Source: an uncultured Bacteroidaceae bacterium (GTDB lineage Bacteria > Bacteroidota > Bacteroidia > Bacteroidales > Bacteroidaceae). From it: a stretch of 13,167 nt of DNA. The stretch spans positions 1 through 13,167 of the forward strand of contig CAJGDX010000061.1 of NCBI GenBank assembly GCA_904502185.1. The letters are read 5' to 3'. The position numbers and the translations under genes were made by a program. Below, piece by piece: positions 1 to 7,343 of the stretch. Within the stretch, counting starts at the first letter, position 1. Each line of letters opens with the position of its first letter. A model generated the notes under the pieces. It worked only from the letters and a program-made list of their open reading frames with translations. It had not been told where the DNA came from and did not search any database.

Positions 1-314
1 TCTACAATCACGAGGTCAACCATGGGAATCTCATACTGTGCAGCCTGCTGGTTGTCCTGCTCGTTGTCGCGACGTGCAAGGATACCGCCGAACACCTTGG
101 GATGAAGTGTCTTTACTCGACCGCCAAGGATTGAGGGGTAACCGGTAAGATCCTCTACTGCCTCGCAGGGAATACCCAACGACTCGATAAAACTCTGTGT
201 ACCACCGGTTGATATCAACTTCACTCCGTTTGCGTGGAGCGATTTTATAATCTCGTCAAGACCGTCTTTGTGAAAAACGGAAACAAGTGCGCTTTCAATT
301 TTTTTTGTAGACAT
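1..314 (-). CDS. purH: Bifunctional purine biosynthesis protein PurH, N-terminal part (partial)
   Basis: The reverse strand from the ATG at 314 reads open to the window edge, about 104 codons, beginning MSTKKIESALVSVFHKDG and continuing through ISTGGTQSFIE, VEDLTGYPSILGGRVKTLHP and FGGILARRDN. These are the hallmark stretches of the MGS-like IMP cyclohydrolase domain at the start of PurH. The full protein catalyses the last two steps of IMP synthesis in the cytoplasm: AICAR formylation with 10-formyl-THF, then ring closure. The formyltransferase domain lies outside the window, so the gene is cut by the window, not broken. It is divergent from fprA and has a leader of roughly 100 nt with a possible folded element. 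The start is chosen because it is the first ATG of the frame and matches the usual PurH N-terminus. Confidence 0.95.
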   Translation of the reverse strand, partial: MSTKKIESALVSVFHKDGLDEIIKSLHANGVKLISTGGTQSFIESLGIPCEAVEDLTGYPSILGGRVKTLHPKVFGGILARRDNEQDNQQAAQYEIPMVDLVIV

Positions 315-356
315 AGTTATTGTTTGTGTATTATTTGACTAAAAAAGTGCTTCTGA

Positions 357-415
357 TCGGGAGATTTACGGCATCACCAGCCACCCTTTTTCAGAGCAAA
401 AAGAGCCTCTCCCGA
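357..415 (-). promoter_or_regulatory. Possible structured 5' leader of purH (three-way junction)
   Basis: On the minus strand the stretch between the -7 box and the purH start can fold into a closing stem of 8 bp (408-415 with 357-364; TCGGGAGA with TCTCCCGA). This encloses a 6-bp hairpin (398-403 with 386-391, loop 392-397) and a short GGC/GCC hairpin (380-382 with 370-372). The predicted transcript would begin almost at the first base of the closing stem. About 42 nt separate it from the ATG. I do not recognise it as a named riboswitch class: it lacks TPP, cobalamin and ZTP core motifs. The fold is seen by eye only; function is inference. Confidence 0.35.
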
Positions 416-416
416 A

Positions 417-432
417 TATCTTTGCAAAGATA
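417..432. promoter_or_regulatory. Palindromic double -7 box between purH and fprA
   Basis: TATCTTTGCAAAGATA is a perfect 16-bp palindrome made of two back-to-back copies of the Bacteroides -7 element TAnnTTTG: 425-432 read on the minus strand (toward purH) and 417-424 read on the plus strand (toward fprA). The minus-strand copy would start purH transcription near 418-421. No good -33 TTTG at 19-21 bp is seen for either direction, so a dyad operator is an alternative reading. Confidence 0.5.
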
Positions 433-530
433 CTCTTTTTTACTCAAATATAGAGGTATTGACACACACTATTTTTGCATCACTTTTATCTTTTTATCTT
501 TTGTTTATGCAAAATTTCTGTCACTGTTAT

Positions 531-538
531 TATTTTTG
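531..538 (+). promoter_or_regulatory. Candidate -7 promoter box for fprA
   Basis: TATTTTTG matches TAnnTTTG and lies about 80 bp before the fprA ATG in an AT-rich stretch. A second match is at 470-477. The -33 region is weak in both cases (TATG at 506-509, 21 bp upstream of the first). In such AT-rich sequence chance matches are likely. Apart from the palindrome and the purH leader, nothing else stands out in the 303-bp purH-fprA spacer. Confidence 0.35.
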
Positions 539-617
539 CGAAAATAATATTTTTTACACCGTTGAATACACATTTTCAAACGGGCAGATGTTTCACAAAT
601 AACCCAACTGAAATTTT

Positions 618-1793
618 ATGAAAAATATAACAGAATCCATACATTACATTGGAGTCAACGACAGAACCACTCACCTTTTCGAACGTCTGTGGACGTTGCG
701 ACGCGGCGTTTCATACAACAGCTATATAATTGTGGACGAGAAAGTTGCCATCGTCGACACAGTAGAGTCATCATGCGGAACAGCCTATCTGCGCAACATC
801 GAAAAGGCTGCCGGCGGACGCCCCGTCGACTACCTTATTGTCAACCACATGGAGCCCGACCATTCGGGACTGATTGCCGAACTGCGCTGTCGCTACCCTT
901 CGATGCAGATTGTCGGCAATGCCAAGACCCTGCAGATGATTAACGGCTACTACGGCATCAGCGACGGGCTGCTGGAGGTGACAGACGGTTCCATGCTGCC
1001 TCTGGGCAACGAAACACTGACCTTTTACCTTGCCCCCATGGTTCATTGGCCCGAAACGATGGTAACATACGGCAACAATGCCAAAATACTATTTTCGGGT
1101 GACGCTTTCGGATGCTTCGGAGCGCTCGACGGAGGAGTCAGCGACGAGGAGCTGAAATTCGAGGATTACTACGATGAAATGGTGCGTTATTACGCATGCA
1201 TTGTCGGGAAATATGGTGCGCCGGTGCAGAAAGCACTGCAAAAGTTATCACCCCTGCCGATAGAAATCATCGCATCGACACACGGTCCCGTGTGGAAACA
1301 CTCCATCGACAAAGTCATCGACGTATACGACAAACTGAGCCGTTACAGCGCACAGCGTGGCGCAGTTGTAGCATATGGTTCCATGTATGGAAACACCGCC
1401 GCACTTTGCGAAGAGATTGCCTGCAAATTGCGCGAAAAGGGGGTTGAGAAGATAAAAATATACGACCTTTCATCGGCAGATATTTCCGAGGTCCTGCGCG
1501 ACATCTTCCTTTACCGAGGCCTTGTCGTTGCATCGCCCACATACAACAACGAACTGTTCCCACCTGTACGCGAACTGCTCACAAAGGTGTCGGAACGCAC
1601 TGTAAAGGGACGACTTTTTGCATTTGCCGGCTCATACACATGGGCATCGGCAGCTCTGAAGCGCTGCAACGAAGTTGCCGAGAAAAATGGTTGGGAGGTA
1701 CTGCCCTGCTCCATCGAAATGAAGCAGTCAAGACTATCGCTCAGCGACGAACAGATTGAAACATTTGCCGAAACATTTGCCAAAGCATTATAG
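618..1793 (+). CDS. fprA: FprA-family A-type flavoprotein (flavodiiron protein)
   Basis: Cytoplasmic flavodiiron protein that reduces O2 (to water) or NO, protecting anaerobes from oxidative or nitrosative stress. The 391-residue length is typical. Residues about 1-245 form a metallo-beta-lactamase-like domain with the full diiron ligand set visible: H77, E79, D81 and H82 in NHMEPDHSG, H143 in MVHWPE, D162 in FSGDAFG and H222 in STHGPVW. Residues about 248-391 are a flavodoxin domain with the FMN phosphate loop YGSMYGNT (253-260) and the SPTYNNE loop (306-312). No rubredoxin or other C-terminal electron-transfer domain is attached, so an external donor is needed. ftcD follows after 14 bp on the same strand, suggesting cotranscription. 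The start is the first ATG and gives the normal N-terminus. Whether it prefers O2 or NO cannot be read from the sequence. Confidence 0.95.
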   Translation: MKNITESIHYIGVNDRTTHLFERLWTLRRGVSYNSYIIVDEKVAIVDTVESSCGTAYLRNIEKAAGGRPVDYLIVNHMEPDHSGLIAELRCRYPSMQIVGNAKTLQMINGYYGISDGLLEVTDGSMLPLGNETLTFYLAPMVHWPETMVTYGNNAKILFSGDAFGCFGALDGGVSDEELKFEDYYDEMVRYYACIVGKYGAPVQKALQKLSPLPIEIIASTHGPVWKHSIDKVIDVYDKLSRYSAQRGAVVAYGSMYGNTAALCEEIACKLREKGVEKIKIYDLSSADISEVLRDIFLYRGLVVASPTYNNELFPPVRELLTKVSERTVKGRLFAFAGSYTWASAALKRCNEVAEKNGWEVLPCSIEMKQSRLSLSDEQIETFAETFAKAL

Positions 1794-1807
1794 CAAACAC
1801 AACCACC

Positions 1808-2872
1808 ATGAGCGACACAAAAAAGATAATGGAGTGCGTCCCCAACTTCAGCGAGGGGCAACGCCCGGAAGTCATCGAAGCGATAGCAGCAGCCATCGGC
1901 AGCGTCGAAGGCACCAAAGTGCTGCACGTCGACCCAGGATTTGACGCCAACCGCACAGTCATCACCTTTGCCGGCAACCCCGACGCAGTTGTAGAGAGCG
2001 CCTTCCGCGCCGTAAAATGTGCCGCAGAACTGATTGATATGCGCACACATAAGGGACGCCATCCGCGCATAGGGGCGACAGATGTATTGCCACTGGTGCC
2101 CGTACAGGGAATAACCCTGGAGGAGTGTGCCGAATATGCCCGCAGCCTCTCGCAGCGCATATACAAGGAGCTTGGAATCCCCATCTACTGCTACGAAGCC
2201 GCAGCCTACAAAGAGAAGTGGCGCAACCTTGCCGTCTGCCGCCGTGGAGAGTACGAAGCTCTCGCCGAGCGCATCACACAGCCCGACGAGATGCCCGACT
2301 ACGGCGGTGGCGAGTTCACCGCACAGGCTGCACGCAGCGGAGCATCTGTTGTGGGCGCGCGCAAGTTCCTGATTGCCGTAAATTTCAATCTGAATAAGGA
2401 GGCAAGCGTAGAGTGCGCCAAAGAGATTGCGCTTGACGTACATGAGAAAGGAAGAATAGTAAAACGCGACGGAGTCACAGTGACCGACAGCGACGGTAAC
2501 CCCATGCGCCGCCCCGGAACGCTGAAAGCATGCAAGGCGATAGGCTGGTACATCGAAGAGTATGGCTTTGCGCAAGTCTCCATGAATGTCACAGACATCG
2601 ACATTGCACCGCTGCACAAGGTCTACGAAGAGGTGTGCCGCGCTGCTGCTGCACGCGGTGCGTGTGTCACTGGCACAGAAATCATCGGCCTTGTTCCACA
2701 GCGCGTTCTTGTCGAGGCGGGACACTATTTTGCCAAGCAGAAAGGAGTCACCTGCGCCAACGACGACGCAGCCATCGACATTGCAGTAGAGGCGCTGAAC
2801 CTCAGCGAAATATCGCAATATACCCCATCGGAAAGAATCATTGAAAAGTTGCTTGCATCAACAGATTTTTAA
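1808..2872 (+). CDS. ftcD: Glutamate formimidoyltransferase
   Basis: Transfers the formimino group of N-formimino-L-glutamate, the histidine breakdown intermediate, to tetrahydrofolate, giving 5-formimino-THF and glutamate in the cytoplasm. The 354-residue protein covers only the formiminotransferase N and C subdomains; the cyclodeaminase domain fused in the animal enzyme is absent. Visible family marks are the N-terminal ECVPNFSEG, the histidine-rich active-site stretch HKGRHPRIGATDVLP (81-95), PDYGGG and a closing region with TEIIGLVPQR. It starts 14 bp after fprA and is followed by a strong two-way terminator, so the transcript probably ends here. The usual neighbours hutH, hutU, hutI and fchA are not in the window; either they lie elsewhere or the enzyme serves another formimino-glutamate source. 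Confidence 0.93.
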   Translation: MSDTKKIMECVPNFSEGQRPEVIEAIAAAIGSVEGTKVLHVDPGFDANRTVITFAGNPDAVVESAFRAVKCAAELIDMRTHKGRHPRIGATDVLPLVPVQGITLEECAEYARSLSQRIYKELGIPIYCYEAAAYKEKWRNLAVCRRGEYEALAERITQPDEMPDYGGGEFTAQAARSGASVVGARKFLIAVNFNLNKEASVECAKEIALDVHEKGRIVKRDGVTVTDSDGNPMRRPGTLKACKAIGWYIEEYGFAQVSMNVTDIDIAPLHKVYEEVCRAAAARGACVTGTEIIGLVPQRVLVEAGHYFAKQKGVTCANDDAAIDIAVEALNLSEISQYTPSERIIEKLLASTDF

Positions 2873-2895
2873 TAACCCCGATTGCAACCACCTTC

Positions 2896-2935
2896 AAATA
2901 TAACAGGCCCGGCAAACGCCGGGCCTGTTATATTT
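2896..2935. terminator. Bidirectional rho-independent terminator
   Basis: A perfect 18-bp inverted repeat (2896-2913 with 2918-2935) has a 4-nt loop AAAC. Its GC-rich core (GGCCCGGC with GCCGGGCC) is flanked by A-rich and T-rich arms, so it can end transcription in both directions. It lies between convergent ftcD (ends 2872) and the SGNH hydrolase gene (ends 2958). Confidence 0.93.
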
Positions 2936-2957
2936 AAAATCATTATGACCAATTCTG

Positions 2958-3713
2958 TTAGTCAAGAGCATCTACAATACCCTCTGCCCAGAACTTGGCA
3001 AGTTTCTTGGCACCTTTGGGGTTGGGATGCAGGAAGAATGTACCTGCATATCCGGGCTCGTGATAGCAATATTTCGCATAATTCTCCTTGAAGAATTCGA
3101 ATGCGTCGTCGTCGCCCATCATTGCATCCTCGCGCTCATCGGTGAGCTCTTCGAGAACGGGAGTATATCCGATAAGACGGTTCAATCCCTTCTGCAGATA
3201 CTGTGCGCCATTATAGGTATTGGGGCTGTACCAGATGGGACGCTGGAATACGAATTTCGCACCGGGAGCCAACTTCTTAAGAGCCTCCATAATGACGATG
3301 AGGTTCTGCTTGTAATTCTCGTTTGAAACGGGGCAGCCTGTGGGGCCTGTGCATGCGCTGTCGTTTGTTCCCAGCATAATTGAGAAGACGATGGGAGCAG
3401 ATGTCTGCGCCTGAATCTCCTTGATAGCCTTTTCTACACGGGGGAAGTAACGTTTGTGCGAAGGAAGGAAGTCGTAAGTTGTAGCACCACTCCATCCGCA
3501 GTTACGCCAGATGACGTTTGCTTTCAGTTTCTTCGCAAGCATCTGCGAAGTGTACACAGGAGGTGCTGTCTCGTTGCGATTTTCGTGCATTGCACCGTAT
3601 GTAATACTGTTGCCAATATAAATGATGGCAAAATCCTTTTTACCGCCTCCCGCATAGGCTGTTGTAAGCGCGAGAAGCATTACTACCATTAATGAAAAAA
3701 TTTTACGTGCCAT
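2958..3713 (-). CDS. Secreted SGNH/GDSL-type hydrolase (probable esterase)
   Basis: A 251-residue exported hydrolase of the SGNH fold. Residues 1 to about 21 are a signal peptide (MARK, hydrophobic core, cut near AYAGGG). Block I is GNSIT (34-38, nucleophile S36), the oxyanion glycine lies in NCGWSG (71-76), block III is GTND (115-118, N117) and the catalytic histidine is H229 in LHPNPKG. The acid usually placed three residues before this histidine (DxxH) is absent: residue 226 is Phe, so the enzyme may work as a Ser-His dyad or use another acid. Substrate is unknown; deacetylation of glycans is the natural guess because the gene starts 6 bp after a sialate O-acetylesterase family gene and is last in the GH97 operon. 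The start is fixed by the signal peptide. Confidence 0.85.
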   Translation of the reverse strand: MARKIFSLMVVMLLALTTAYAGGGKKDFAIIYIGNSITYGAMHENRNETAPPVYTSQMLAKKLKANVIWRNCGWSGATTYDFLPSHKRYFPRVEKAIKEIQAQTSAPIVFSIMLGTNDSACTGPTGCPVSNENYKQNLIVIMEALKKLAPGAKFVFQRPIWYSPNTYNGAQYLQKGLNRLIGYTPVLEELTDEREDAMMGDDDAFEFFKENYAKYCYHEPGYAGTFFLHPNPKGAKKLAKFWAEGIVDALD

Positions 3714-3719
3714 AGTTGT

Positions 3720-5204
3720 TTATCTTTTAAACATTTCGTTATGAGGAATTTCCCAGTTATCGGTACGGAAGGGAGCAAGAGGAGTGCCCATTCCGGTTAT
3801 AACATTGGCATCAATGCAGTTGCGGAACGCGTAGCGCACAGCAACGGGGTTTTTCACAGAGTCGCTCTCCACGGTGATGCGGTCGGACACAGGCCATGAG
3901 TTACGAGCCTTTGCAGGATAAAATTTTCTGTCGGCACCTGCCACTTCAAAACCCTTGATGCCGATAATCTTCATATTCTTGTCCACCCATGAGAAGTTGT
4001 CGCCAACCGCATTGTATTTATCGTTATCGGCCATTCCGGTAAAGTGGAGCACCACCTTGCTGCCCTGAATCTCCATGCTCTTGAAACGGGGCGATTCCGA
4101 ACCGAATCCAGGCATTCCATAGCTCTTGTCAAGGGCAATTCCTGCAAGACGTTCGCCAACTTCGCGTTTGAAGGGCGGGTGTATGATTGAACCGAATGAG
4201 AGGTCGGTGGTGGGAGCTACATATACATTCTTCAATGTCTGCGCTGCATAATACTGTCCTTCGATAACTACCGGCAACGAGAGATATTCGGCGCCATCGT
4301 AGCGATACTGCACAAGCTGAGCAATGAGGAAGGGCATCTCGTCGTTGCCCCATGCCTGACGCCAGTTCTTGATGAGAGAAACAAGAAGTTTGCCATAATC
4401 GAAAGCTCTGTCGCGGTTAGAGCATCCCTGGTACCAGATGAAACCCTTGGCGGTGAATCGGGTGATAGGATGTATCATTCCGTTGTACATCTCCTGGGGA
4501 GCAAAGCCGTTGCCGTCGGGTTTCAGAGCAAATGCGTGGTCGATACCCTCGGTTGACTCGATAGCCTCGCGTGTCATCCACACTTCGGCCTTTGTGCCAC
4601 CCCAATATGAGGTTACAATACCAACAGGAACACCCAAGAGGTCGGTAAGCATACGTCCGTAGAAATAGGCTGTTGCACTGCAATTTGCAACATTCTGGGG
4701 AGTAGGTTTCTGCCATACACCCTTGCAATCCTCCTGAGGTGTAGCCACCTGATTGCGCTCTACATTAAAGATGCGAATGTCGGGGTGAGCATAACTTTCG
4801 CGAATAGCCTCGGCTGCGCCCTGCACAGGCTGTGCCACGAAACCCTTTATGGGCATCTCCATATTTGACTGTCCGCCACACACCCACACTTCGCCAAGAA
4901 GCACTCCTGTGAGTTTAAGCTTGTCGCCATCGGAAAATTCAATCTCGTAGGGGCCTCCTGCCTCGCCGGTTGCAACCTTCACAGCCCATTTGCCATCGGC
5001 GTCGCTCTTTACCTTATACTTTTTACCGTTCCACGAAGTGCGTACGGTAACATTCTTGTTGGGCTTTGCACTACCCCACAAGTTAACCTCACTGTTGCGC
5101 TGAAGCACCATGTCGTTGCCAAGCACCGCAGGCAATTTAACCTCGGCGAAGGCGCTCACTGCGAGCAGACACACCAGTGTCAATGAAAAAAATCTGCGTA
5201 TCAT
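3720..5204 (-). CDS. Sialate O-acetylesterase family protein (SASA domain), exported
   Basis: A 494-residue exported esterase of the family that removes O-acetyl groups from sialic acids or other glycans such as acetylated xylan. A signal peptide occupies residues 1-20 (cut near AFAEV). Residues about 22-100 form a beta-sandwich segment with DMVLQR and the GGPYEIEF stretch. The catalytic domain carries the nucleophile S113 in GGQSNME, SYWGGT (199-204), WYQGCSN (257-263) and the histidine H342 in IIHPPFK followed by VGERLA. Two points are odd: family members I know read WYQGESN and D-I/L-H-P, whereas here the Glu is Cys (261) and the Asp two before the histidine is Ile (340). The C-terminal 140 residues are a further beta domain. 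It lies 4 bp after the GH97 gene and 6 bp before the SGNH gene. The substrate cannot be told from the sequence. Confidence 0.9.
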   Translation of the reverse strand: MIRRFFSLTLVCLLAVSAFAEVKLPAVLGNDMVLQRNSEVNLWGSAKPNKNVTVRTSWNGKKYKVKSDADGKWAVKVATGEAGGPYEIEFSDGDKLKLTGVLLGEVWVCGGQSNMEMPIKGFVAQPVQGAAEAIRESYAHPDIRIFNVERNQVATPQEDCKGVWQKPTPQNVANCSATAYFYGRMLTDLLGVPVGIVTSYWGGTKAEVWMTREAIESTEGIDHAFALKPDGNGFAPQEMYNGMIHPITRFTAKGFIWYQGCSNRDRAFDYGKLLVSLIKNWRQAWGNDEMPFLIAQLVQYRYDGAEYLSLPVVIEGQYYAAQTLKNVYVAPTTDLSFGSIIHPPFKREVGERLAGIALDKSYGMPGFGSESPRFKSMEIQGSKVVLHFTGMADNDKYNAVGDNFSWVDKNMKIIGIKGFEVAGADRKFYPAKARNSWPVSDRITVESDSVKNPVAVRYAFRNCIDANVITGMGTPLAPFRTDNWEIPHNEMFKR

Positions 5205-5208
5205 ATAT

Positions 5209-7194
5209 CTATTTTTTTGTGAATATTATTGCAAATCCGCCGCCCGAACCCATAGCAATGTTCAGTTTGTCGGCAGATGTAACTGTCTGCTCCATCAGTT
5301 TGTAATCCTCTGCTACGCGGTCAACGTTCATTCCATCCTTGTAGATGCGAGCAGTATACTCGCCGGCAGGCAGGAACGAGAGGCTCACCTCCAGCGAACG
5401 GGCATCCCAGTCGTTGAAACCTCCAAGATAGAATTTGTCGCCCTTTTTGCGTCCCGTCACCAGATATTTACCCATCTCGCTCATGTGAACAAAAGTGCTG
5501 TCGAACACAGTGGGGATGCTGTTGATGAAATATGTAGTCTCCTCCTCGCGTATATAGTTTGTGGGCGAGTCGCAAAGCATTGCAATGGGCATGTCAAACA
5601 TGATGTATGTAGCGACCTGATGGGCGCGTGTTCCCTGACTCATGGGACGATGGTCGATTGAGCGGAACATATCGCGTGTGCGGTTGAGCATTGCACCGGG
5701 AGTATAGTCGTGAGGACCGGCTGTCTGGCGCATGAAGGGAATCAGAAGGTCGTTGCGTGCCATGTCCGCCTTTTTGCCGTCTGTCCACTTAAGCTGTTCG
5801 AGGCCGAACACCGATTCGAAGTTGATGACATTGGGATATGTGCGGTTGAGACCTTTAGGCACATATACACCATGCAGGTTGAGCAGCATGTTATATTTTG
5901 CAGCTGTTGCAGCCATGGTGTATGTGCGTTCTATCAGGTTCTGGTCCTGACGCTCGAAGAAGTCGAGTTTAAAGCCGGCAACACCCACCTTTGAGTAGTG
6001 TGCGCACACCTCCTCGGCCTGTTTGTCGAAGGCGTCGCCCACCATCCACAGCAACAGACGAATATTCTTGCTCTTGGCATATTCGCACAACATGGGAATG
6101 TCAAGCGCAGGGTTTGCATCCATCACATTGCGGTTGTGGTAAGAGTACCAGCCATCGTCTATCAGCACATAGTCGAAATTATATTTCGCAGCAAAGTCGA
6201 TGTAATATTTGTATGTGTCGTTATTGAAACCAACCTTGAAGTCCACGTTATAAATAGAACAGTGGTTCCACCAGTCCCATGTAGAGTGTCCGGGCTTAAT
6301 CCACGATGTATCCTCGATGCGGCAGGGCGAAGCAAGCGCATACACCATATTGTTCACAGGAATCTGCTTTTCGTCGGCAGCGTATGCCACGATGCGCCAC
6401 GGATAGGTACGGTTGCCCTTGACAGATGCCACATAGGGGGCACGTTCCAACACGCGGAGTACACCATTCGAGGTATCCTTGTGCTTCAAAGGGAAGGGAG
6501 GAAATTCTCCGACAAGACCAAGCTGCTCCTTATTATAATTGATAAACATTCCGGGATAGTTCTCAACATCCGATTCGAGAAGTACAACCTTTGCACCATT
6601 GTCGTAGTGAACCATTATGGGCATATAGCTGAGACGGCCGCCATGATTCTTGAAGGCGGAGATTGGTTCGTAGTCATACTGTTTTTCGAAACTACCGATA
6701 TATTTGTCGCTGAAAAGGTCACTGAAGGGAATTGTGAGATTGTAGTCCTTCTCGAAATTGAATTCCACAACCTCGTTCTTTATATTAATATCATTTTTAA
6801 GAGTAGTAAACAGACGATAGGCAACACCATCGTTGAAAGCGCGAGCCTCTATTCCCCAGTTTCCCTTCATTTTGAGGGTAAGGCTGCTGTAAGAACTTTC
6901 GAACTTGCTCTGACGATAGAGAGGTGCTGTAATAACTTCGCTTTTAGCACCCTTGCGTGCACTTGCCACACGTGGCTTTTCGCCCAGCACCGTACCATCC
7001 TCGAGCACCAGAGCTATTGCCGAAGGCGCAACAAGCAGTTGCTCACCGGCAGTCACGCTGTATGTTACTTTGTCACTCACATCAATAGTCATGGTCAGTT
7101 TACCATCCGGGCTGCTGACCTTATAGCTTTTGGCTGCCGACAGTGTAAAAAATGCAAGCAACGCAAACAGCAGCGTAAAAATTCTTTGTTTCAT
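5209..7194 (-). CDS. Glycoside hydrolase family 97 protein, exported
   Basis: First gene of the carbohydrate operon, 661 residues from the ATG at 7194; an upstream in-frame ATG at 7239 is rejected because it would place 15 polar residues before an ordinary signal peptide (MKQRIFTLLF...LSAAKS). GH97 enzymes hydrolyse alpha-glucosides (SusB type, inverting) or alpha-galactosides (retaining) in the periplasm. The N-terminal beta-sandwich spans about 24-290, the (beta/alpha)8 barrel about 300-570 and a C-terminal beta domain ends in GSGGGFAII. Barrel marks are DYVLIDDGWY (341-350), GFKLDFFERQDQ (407-418), HGVYVPKGLNRTYPNV (441-456) and NFESVFGLE (458-466). D411 sits at the end of barrel strand 4, where retaining members have their Asp nucleophile, with E460 in place for the acid/base, so I lean to a retaining alpha-galactosidase-like enzyme. 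No SusC/SusD genes are in view. Confidence 0.92.
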   Translation of the reverse strand: MKQRIFTLLFALLAFFTLSAAKSYKVSSPDGKLTMTIDVSDKVTYSVTAGEQLLVAPSAIALVLEDGTVLGEKPRVASARKGAKSEVITAPLYRQSKFESSYSSLTLKMKGNWGIEARAFNDGVAYRLFTTLKNDINIKNEVVEFNFEKDYNLTIPFSDLFSDKYIGSFEKQYDYEPISAFKNHGGRLSYMPIMVHYDNGAKVVLLESDVENYPGMFINYNKEQLGLVGEFPPFPLKHKDTSNGVLRVLERAPYVASVKGNRTYPWRIVAYAADEKQIPVNNMVYALASPCRIEDTSWIKPGHSTWDWWNHCSIYNVDFKVGFNNDTYKYYIDFAAKYNFDYVLIDDGWYSYHNRNVMDANPALDIPMLCEYAKSKNIRLLLWMVGDAFDKQAEEVCAHYSKVGVAGFKLDFFERQDQNLIERTYTMAATAAKYNMLLNLHGVYVPKGLNRTYPNVINFESVFGLEQLKWTDGKKADMARNDLLIPFMRQTAGPHDYTPGAMLNRTRDMFRSIDHRPMSQGTRAHQVATYIMFDMPIAMLCDSPTNYIREEETTYFINSIPTVFDSTFVHMSEMGKYLVTGRKKGDKFYLGGFNDWDARSLEVSLSFLPAGEYTARIYKDGMNVDRVAEDYKLMEQTVTSADKLNIAMGSGGGFAIIFTKK

Positions 7195-7216
7195 AGTGTT
7201 ATTATTTTGTTTTTTA

Positions 7217-7224
7217 CAAAGATA
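7217..7224 (-). promoter_or_regulatory. -7 promoter box for the GH97-esterase operon
   Basis: CAAAGATA on the plus strand is TATCTTTG on the minus strand, a full match to the Bacteroides -7 element, 22 bp before the GH97 ATG, predicting a leader of about 15 nt. A clear -33 TTTG is missing (TTCATT-like sequence there). The box lies on the outer edge of repeat unit A; the matching place before unit B has TATCTTTT. Confidence 0.55.
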
Positions 7225-7226
7225 CA

Positions 7227-7306
7227 AACAAACGAGCAAGAAAAATGAAGTTTACTTCAATTTTTTTACAGCGAGTGCAGTCTATCTTATTTAAAGATAG
7301 TGCAAG
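7227..7306. repeat. 80-bp perfect direct repeat, copy A
   Basis: Bases 7227-7306 are identical to 7451-7530 (period 224 bp), and the match continues upstream for about 9 bases with two mismatches. Each copy contains two small inverted repeats: TGAAGT-TT-ACTTCA (7246-7259) between A and T tracts, which resembles a two-way terminator, and CTATCTT-ATTTA-AAGATAG (7282-7300), extended by TGCA on both sides. No long ORF is carried by the unit. It lies in the divergent GH97/PepSY spacer. Confidence 0.9.
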
Positions 7307-7343
7307 CCGAGTGATAAAAAAACAAGCTTGCTTGATTTTTTTG

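Noticed and set aside
320..547. 75-codon open frame in the purH-fprA spacer
   Set aside because: It overlaps the purH leader and promoters and has a low-complexity hydrophobic, AT-driven composition with no start context.
1511..2818. 435-codon open frame on the minus strand
   Set aside because: It lies antisense to fprA and ftcD, both with complete family motifs. Its product is rich in Cys/Val/Gly without any recognisable domain, as expected of a codon-bias shadow.
7195..7239. Upstream ATG giving a 15-residue longer GH97 protein
   Set aside because: The extra residues would precede a standard signal peptide, and the predicted -7 box (7217-7224) lies inside this extension, so the RNA would not carry the upstream start.
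5998..7248. 416-codon open frame on the plus strand
   Set aside because: It is antisense to the GH97 barrel and N-terminal domain, which are well supported; the antisense protein has no signal, domain or promoter.
7311..7342. CAAGC-TT-GCTTG hairpin with T-run as a true terminator
   Set aside because: The stem is only 5 bp with a 2-nt loop, too tight to be convincing, and no coding gene ends here; left as part of the repeat region.
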